A stretch of 64,000 nt of DNA, from assembly GCF_000429685.1 (NCBI RefSeq), contig NZ_AUCI01000017.1, positions 1-64,000 of the forward strand. The letters run 5' to 3'. Positions 60,635-64,000 of this stretch are shown here, piece by piece. Position numbers and translations under genes: made by a program. Numbering within the stretch: position 1 is the stretch's first letter; each line of letters opens with the position of its first letter. Below the pieces are notes generated by a model. It had not been told where the DNA came from, ran no database searches, and saw only the letters and a list, made by a program, of their open reading frames with translations. This stretch comes from Salibacterium aidingense DSM 18341. GTDB taxonomy: Bacteria > Bacillota > Bacilli > Bacillales > Marinococcaceae.

Positions 60635-60690
60635 TATAATAAACGTTCTATCTAAAAAATTTTTGGCTTTTTCTATAAAGATCGTTCTAT
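60635..60690 (+). promoter_or_regulatory. promoter and operator half-sites of the MFS gene
   Basis: TATAAT at 60635-60640 as -10, immediately followed by AACGTTCTAT (60642-60651) and a second ATCGTTCTAT (60681-60690). These share the core of the palindrome at 60492-60501, so one TetR regulator may bind all of them. Confidence 0.45.
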
Positions 60691-60712
60691 ACACAAAAGG
60701 AGGTGTCACAGC

Positions 60713-61858
60713 ATGCGTTTTTCTACATTAGTACCGCCGGGTATCACGATGATTGCTGTTGCTTATGGACTGGCTAGATTCAGTTACGGATTACTTCTCC
60801 CAAATATCAGCACGGATTTAGGAATGAATCCTTCGACATCAGGGGTCATTTCGTCGCTTTTTTATTTCGCTTATTGCTTTGCCATTGTTTTTGCAACCGT
60901 TTATACTACGGAAAAGGGACCGCGAGGCATGATTCTCGCCGCAGGTGCTTCGGCCTGCTTAGGTTTATTCGTCATGGCTTTCAGTCCTAACGTTTGGCTT
61001 TTAGGCACAGGGGTTTTACTTGCCGGTGCCAGTACAGGATTTGTCTCCCCTCCTTATGGAGCGGCGATTTCGCTTTGGCTGCCGGAAAACCAGCAGGGAA
61101 AAGCAAATACTTGGATTAACTCCGGCACCAGTATTGGTCTCGCCTTGTCAGGAGCCGGGGCTCTTGTTCTTGCCTCCGAATGGAGGATAACCTATTTTAT
61201 TTATGCCGGCATCGCGCTTTTTGCTCTTATATGGAACGCAAAAGCTGTTCCTCCTCCTGAAAAAAACCCTCCGGTCCGCTTGGAAAAGGGTAAATTTTCG
61301 TTCCGTGGAGTGGAAGGGGCTGTTCCTTTAATTATCTGCTCCATTGTGCTGGGAATATCGACTGCAGCTTTCTGGACGTTTTCCGTCGATTTCATATCAT
61401 CAACAAATGCATATACCAGCGGAGAACAGTCGATCTTTTGGATTCTTATTGGGACCTTTGGAATTTTAGGGGGGTTTTCCGGTTCTCTTATTGAAAAAAT
61501 GGGCCTGCCGTTTGCTTACAAATGGGCGTGTTTTGTTATCGGCACGGCTTCGTTAGTCCTTGCCTGTTTTCCGGATCAATGGCCGCTCGCCTTTCTTTCC
61601 GCCGCTTTGTTTGGAGCTTCTTATATTTTTATTACCGGAGTGTTGATGGTGTGGGGAATCAGAGTGTTCATTTCCAACGCTTCGCTCGGGATCGGAACAC
61701 CGTTTTTGCTGTTGGCAGTGGGGCAGGTATTCGGTTCCTCCGTTGCCGGTATGCTGATCGGCTCATTAAATTTCACATGGACATTTGCCATCTATGGAAT
61801 TACAGGAATAATCGCCATGATACTAGGACCAAAACAAATCAAAAAAGGTTCTTCCTAG
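60713..61858 (+). CDS. MFS transporter, YbfB/YjiJ type
   Basis: 381 residues with twelve membrane helices. Starts with GITMIAVAYGLARFSYGLLL, the RFSYG/ARFSYG pattern of the YbfB group, and has the TGFVSPPYGAAISLW stretch in helix 4. Substrate unknown, probably efflux. AGGAGGTG precedes the ATG. Likely controlled by a TetR regulator through the AACGTTCTAT sites. Confidence 0.87.
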   Translation: MRFSTLVPPGITMIAVAYGLARFSYGLLLPNISTDLGMNPSTSGVISSLFYFAYCFAIVFATVYTTEKGPRGMILAAGASACLGLFVMAFSPNVWLLGTGVLLAGASTGFVSPPYGAAISLWLPENQQGKANTWINSGTSIGLALSGAGALVLASEWRITYFIYAGIALFALIWNAKAVPPPEKNPPVRLEKGKFSFRGVEGAVPLIICSIVLGISTAAFWTFSVDFISSTNAYTSGEQSIFWILIGTFGILGGFSGSLIEKMGLPFAYKWACFVIGTASLVLACFPDQWPLAFLSAALFGASYIFITGVLMVWGIRVFISNASLGIGTPFLLLAVGQVFGSSVAGMLIGSLNFTWTFAIYGITGIIAMILGPKQIKKGSS

Positions 61859-61939
61859 AAGCAGAGGCAGATGCCTTGAAGCTGTACGCGGCAAGGCTGC
61901 CGTCACCATCCGCAAGTTGTTCATAGAAGCAGATGCCTC

Positions 61940-62072
61940 CCTTCGGACATCTATTCCGTTAAATGGCGAAATGATTGGCTTGTGGCGGTTGTTTCGGACA
62001 TTTATTCCGCTATCCGGGGTCCAGGGCGCTTCTTTTACACTGCAATCAGGAAATAACGGAACCAATGTCCAC
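61940..62072. repeat. GGACAT-TATTCCG repeat units
   Basis: Two direct units (TTCGGACATCTATTCCGTTA at 61942-61961 and TTCGGACATTTATTCCGCTA at 61992-62011) and one inverted unit (GGAAATAACGGAACCAATGT, 62049-62068). I believe similar units occur between genes in several Bacillaceae; not verifiable here. 61860-62140 has no gene. Confidence 0.55.
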
Positions 62073-62137
62073 TTTAGTTCAATGACGGGAAAAGAACGGT
62101 TTAACCTCCGTTCTTTCGTATCCGCTTCGAGCACTTC

Positions 62138-62173
62138 AAAAAAGGGGGCCTTATTTTTTTGGCCCCCTTTTCC
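62138..62173 (-). terminator. rbsB terminator
   Basis: GGGGGCC and GGCCCCC pair around an AT-rich loop, with T tracts on both strands. Confidence 0.85.
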
Positions 62174-63130
62174 TTATTCCGTAATTAATTCTAGTTCAAC
62201 CGGAATCGAATCTTCTATTTCTTCCCCGCTGTCCACGCTGATGGCAGCATTCACAGCTTCCTCCCCGATTACCTGAGGCTGCTGGGCGATGGTTGCAGCC
62301 ATCGTGCCTTCTTCTACGGCTCCGACGGCATCGTCGATAGCGTCAAAACCAACGACCATCACATCCTCCATGCCGGCCGCTTCGAGCGCTTCCACAGCAC
62401 CTAGCGCCATTTCATCGTTGTGGGCAAACAGCGCATCTACTTCATCAGTACTCTGTAGAATATTTTCAGTAACCGTCAAACCTTCGGAGCGGTTGAAATT
62501 CGCAGTTTGATTCGCCACTACTTCTATGCCGTCTTCTTCATCTACAATGTTGTGGAACCCTTCCCCGCGTTCGTTGGCTGCGGAGGAGCCTGGAATGCCA
62601 GTCAATTCAATCACATTGCCGGAACCGCCCAGTTCCTCGACGATGTGTTCTGCCGCCATTTCTCCCCCGGCCACGTTATCTGATGCAATGTGGCTGACCA
62701 CTTCGCCGCCTTCCGCACTACGGTCGACAGTTATCACTGGGATATCTTCACTGTTTGCGGTTTCAATGGCGCTGGCCACAGCGGAAGAATCCACTGGATT
62801 TATAAGCAGAACATCAACTCCCTGTTGAATAAAATCTTCAATGTCGCTGACCTGGGAAGCAGAGCCATCCTGGGCATCGGCCACTTCAATATTGACACCT
62901 TCTTCTTCCGCTGCCGCTTCGGCACCGTCAGCCAGTGTAACAAAGAATGGATTATTTAAAGTGGAAACACTCAGCCCAATGGTTACATCCCCTTCTGCTG
63001 CTTCTTCTGACCCTTCATCTGTTCCTGTGTCCTCTCCATCGTTTTCTGATCCCGGCTGTTCGGTGGAACACCCCGCCGCCAGTACTAATGCAGCTGCTGA
63101 AATACCAACACTTTTCAACCATTTTTTCAT
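62174..63130 (-). CDS. rbsB: ribose-type ABC transporter binding lipoprotein RbsB
   Basis: 318 residues. Lipobox VLAAGC with Cys21, an acidic linker, then the periplasmic-binding type I fold beginning IGLSVSTLNNPFFVTLADGA, with INPVDSSAVASAIE, VTVDRSAEGGEVVSHIASDN and HNDEMALGAVEAL, all standard for ribose/galactose binding proteins. Last gene of the rbs unit, about 70 bases after rbsC. Ribose is the likely ligand but related sugars are possible. Confidence 0.9.
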   Translation of the reverse strand: MKKWLKSVGISAAALVLAAGCSTEQPGSENDGEDTGTDEGSEEAAEGDVTIGLSVSTLNNPFFVTLADGAEAAAEEEGVNIEVADAQDGSASQVSDIEDFIQQGVDVLLINPVDSSAVASAIETANSEDIPVITVDRSAEGGEVVSHIASDNVAGGEMAAEHIVEELGGSGNVIELTGIPGSSAANERGEGFHNIVDEEDGIEVVANQTANFNRSEGLTVTENILQSTDEVDALFAHNDEMALGAVEALEAAGMEDVMVVGFDAIDDAVGAVEEGTMAATIAQQPQVIGEEAVNAAISVDSGEEIEDSIPVELELITE

Positions 63131-63200
63131 GATTCTTACCCCCTGTAATAAGTAATAAATTAATATATACTGAAAAGCCTATTAAGCTTTGCAGCCGTAG

Positions 63201-64000
63201 TTACGCTTCTTTCTTTCGGTCGAGCATGACCGCAAGCAGGATCACAGCACCTTTGACCACCTGTTGATAGAAAGAGGCTACATTTAACAGATTTAGTCCG
63301 TTATTCAGCACGCCAATAATCAGGGCCCCCACAAGTGTCCCAAAAATCCAGCCGCGTCCGCCGGTGAGACTGGTACCTCCCAATACAACAGCGGCTATGG
63401 CATCCAATTCATACATGGTACCAGCTGTAGGCTGGGCGGAGTAGAGACGCGACGTCAGAATAATGCCGGCCAGTGCCGAAAGCATCCCCGTGAGAGAATA
63501 TACCCCAATTTTAATTCCATCCACCCGTAAGCCGGACAGCCGTGACGCTTCTTCGTTGCCACCGACAGCATATACGCCCCGTCCAAAGGTTGTTTTTTTC
63601 AATACAAAATACAAGATCACATAAGCTGCGAACATGGTGACAACGGGAAATGGGATCATAAACAAATAGCCCTGCCCCATCATTTCAAAACTGAAATTCT
63701 GCGGAATATCCGAAATCGGTCTCCCGTCTGTATAAACGAGGGTCAATCCGCGGAAAATGGTCATCGTCGCCAGCGTTGCAATAAATGGAGCTACTTTCCC
63801 TTTTGTAATAACGACTCCGTTAAATGCTCCCATCAGGGCTCCCGCTAACAGTCCGAGCAGCATAGCAAGGACTGGGTCAATCCCGCCCGACATAAATCCG
63901 GCTGTTAATGCCCCCGCCAGCGCCAGGGTCGAGCCGACAGATAAATCAATCCCGCCCGTTAAAATGACGAATGTCATGCCAAAAGCAATTAACGCATTAA
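63201..64000 (-). CDS. rbsC: ribose-type ABC transporter permease RbsC, N-terminus beyond window
   Basis: The frame is open to the window edge (ALIAFGMTFVILTGGIDLSV), so the first 50-60 residues are outside. Membrane helices and the EAA-like loop (GGNEEASRLSGLRVDGIKIG, LTGGRGWIFGTLVGALIIGV) identify an RbsC-type permease. Works with RbsB and an ATPase expected further upstream. Confidence 0.92.
   Translation of the reverse strand, partial: NALIAFGMTFVILTGGIDLSVGSTLALAGALTAGFMSGGIDPVLAMLLGLLAGALMGAFNGVVITKGKVAPFIATLATMTIFRGLTLVYTDGRPISDIPQNFSFEMMGQGYLFMIPFPVVTMFAAYVILYFVLKKTTFGRGVYAVGGNEEASRLSGLRVDGIKIGVYSLTGMLSALAGIILTSRLYSAQPTAGTMYELDAIAAVVLGGTSLTGGRGWIFGTLVGALIIGVLNNGLNLLNVASFYQQVVKGAVILLAVMLDRKKEA

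Noticed and set aside
1-64000. CRISPR array, tRNA or rRNA genes
   Set aside because: The 21-nt arrays have no unique spacers of constant length and no cas genes are near; no cloverleaf or rRNA sequence was recognised.

Overview
The window looks like the chromosome of a moderately halophilic or haloalkaliphilic endospore former of the family Bacillaceae. The flagellar/late-competence/Deg block has the Bacillus subtilis order (fliD-flaG ... hag ... csrA-fliW-yviE-flgL-flgK-flgN-flgM-yvyF-comFC-comFA-degV-degU-degS, then yvyE-tagU-tagO on the other side). Gram-positive ribosome binding sites, four clear sigma-D promoters plus one weaker candidate, a CwlJ cortex hydrolase and very acidic secreted proteins (FlgK, FlgL, flagellins, SLH lipoprotein) support this. 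No tRNA, rRNA or CRISPR array was seen.

Layout. 1-3.1 kb is AT-rich accessory DNA: the 5' end of an IS21-family istA gene, an orphan Hanks-type kinase with an unrecognised C-terminal half, and relics. 3.2-5.3 kb holds fliD and flaG. 5.6-13.9 kb is a sugar-acid catabolic island (IclR regulator, TctABC uptake, galactonate dehydratase, a second enolase-superfamily enzyme, a DapA-type aldolase). It is bracketed by two direct copies of the small motility gene yjfB, one intact and one decayed. A vapBC-type toxin-antitoxin pair with a perfect palindromic operator sits directly upstream of the intact yjfB. 15.1-18.6 kb carries two flagellin genes. The second (hagA) has a leader of about 600 nt that starts at its own sigma-D promoter and contains two terminator-like structures, several AAGGA hairpins resembling CsrA targets, and a csrA paralogue broken by a stop codon. 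Then come a comK-like gene, a folded repeat element, an orphan LuxR-type regulator, and the long minus-strand flagellar/competence/Deg run (20.5-31.5 kb).

31.7-38.2 kb is cell-envelope related: yvyE, tagU (LCP ligase), a broken NERD-domain gene, tagO, and a LytB/SpoIID-like wall protein. 38.2-50.1 kb is a patchwork of small genes (rhodanese/MarR, Ada/Ogt DNA alkylation repair, cupin, RidA, a second Ada, an APC transporter, CwlJ, membrane proteins). It contains several frameshifted genes and gene fragments. From 33.7 kb on, it is peppered with intergenic arrays of a degenerate 21-nt repeat. 50.1-58.3 kb is one minus-strand exopolysaccharide operon running from a polysaccharide pyruvyl transferase to an SLH-domain lipoprotein. 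58.4-62.1 kb contains relics, two TetR-type sequences and an MFS transporter. The window ends inside rbsC of a ribose-type ABC transporter.

Main integrated picture: motility is wired through sigma-D/FlgM and CsrA/FliW/flagellin, and both flagellin leaders carry CsrA-type GGA hairpins. The most unusual structure is the hagA leader, where the upstream arm of each terminator-like stem is itself a GGA-loop hairpin. That suggests CsrA-linked transcription attenuation or an RNA sponge, which I infer and cannot demonstrate from sequence alone.
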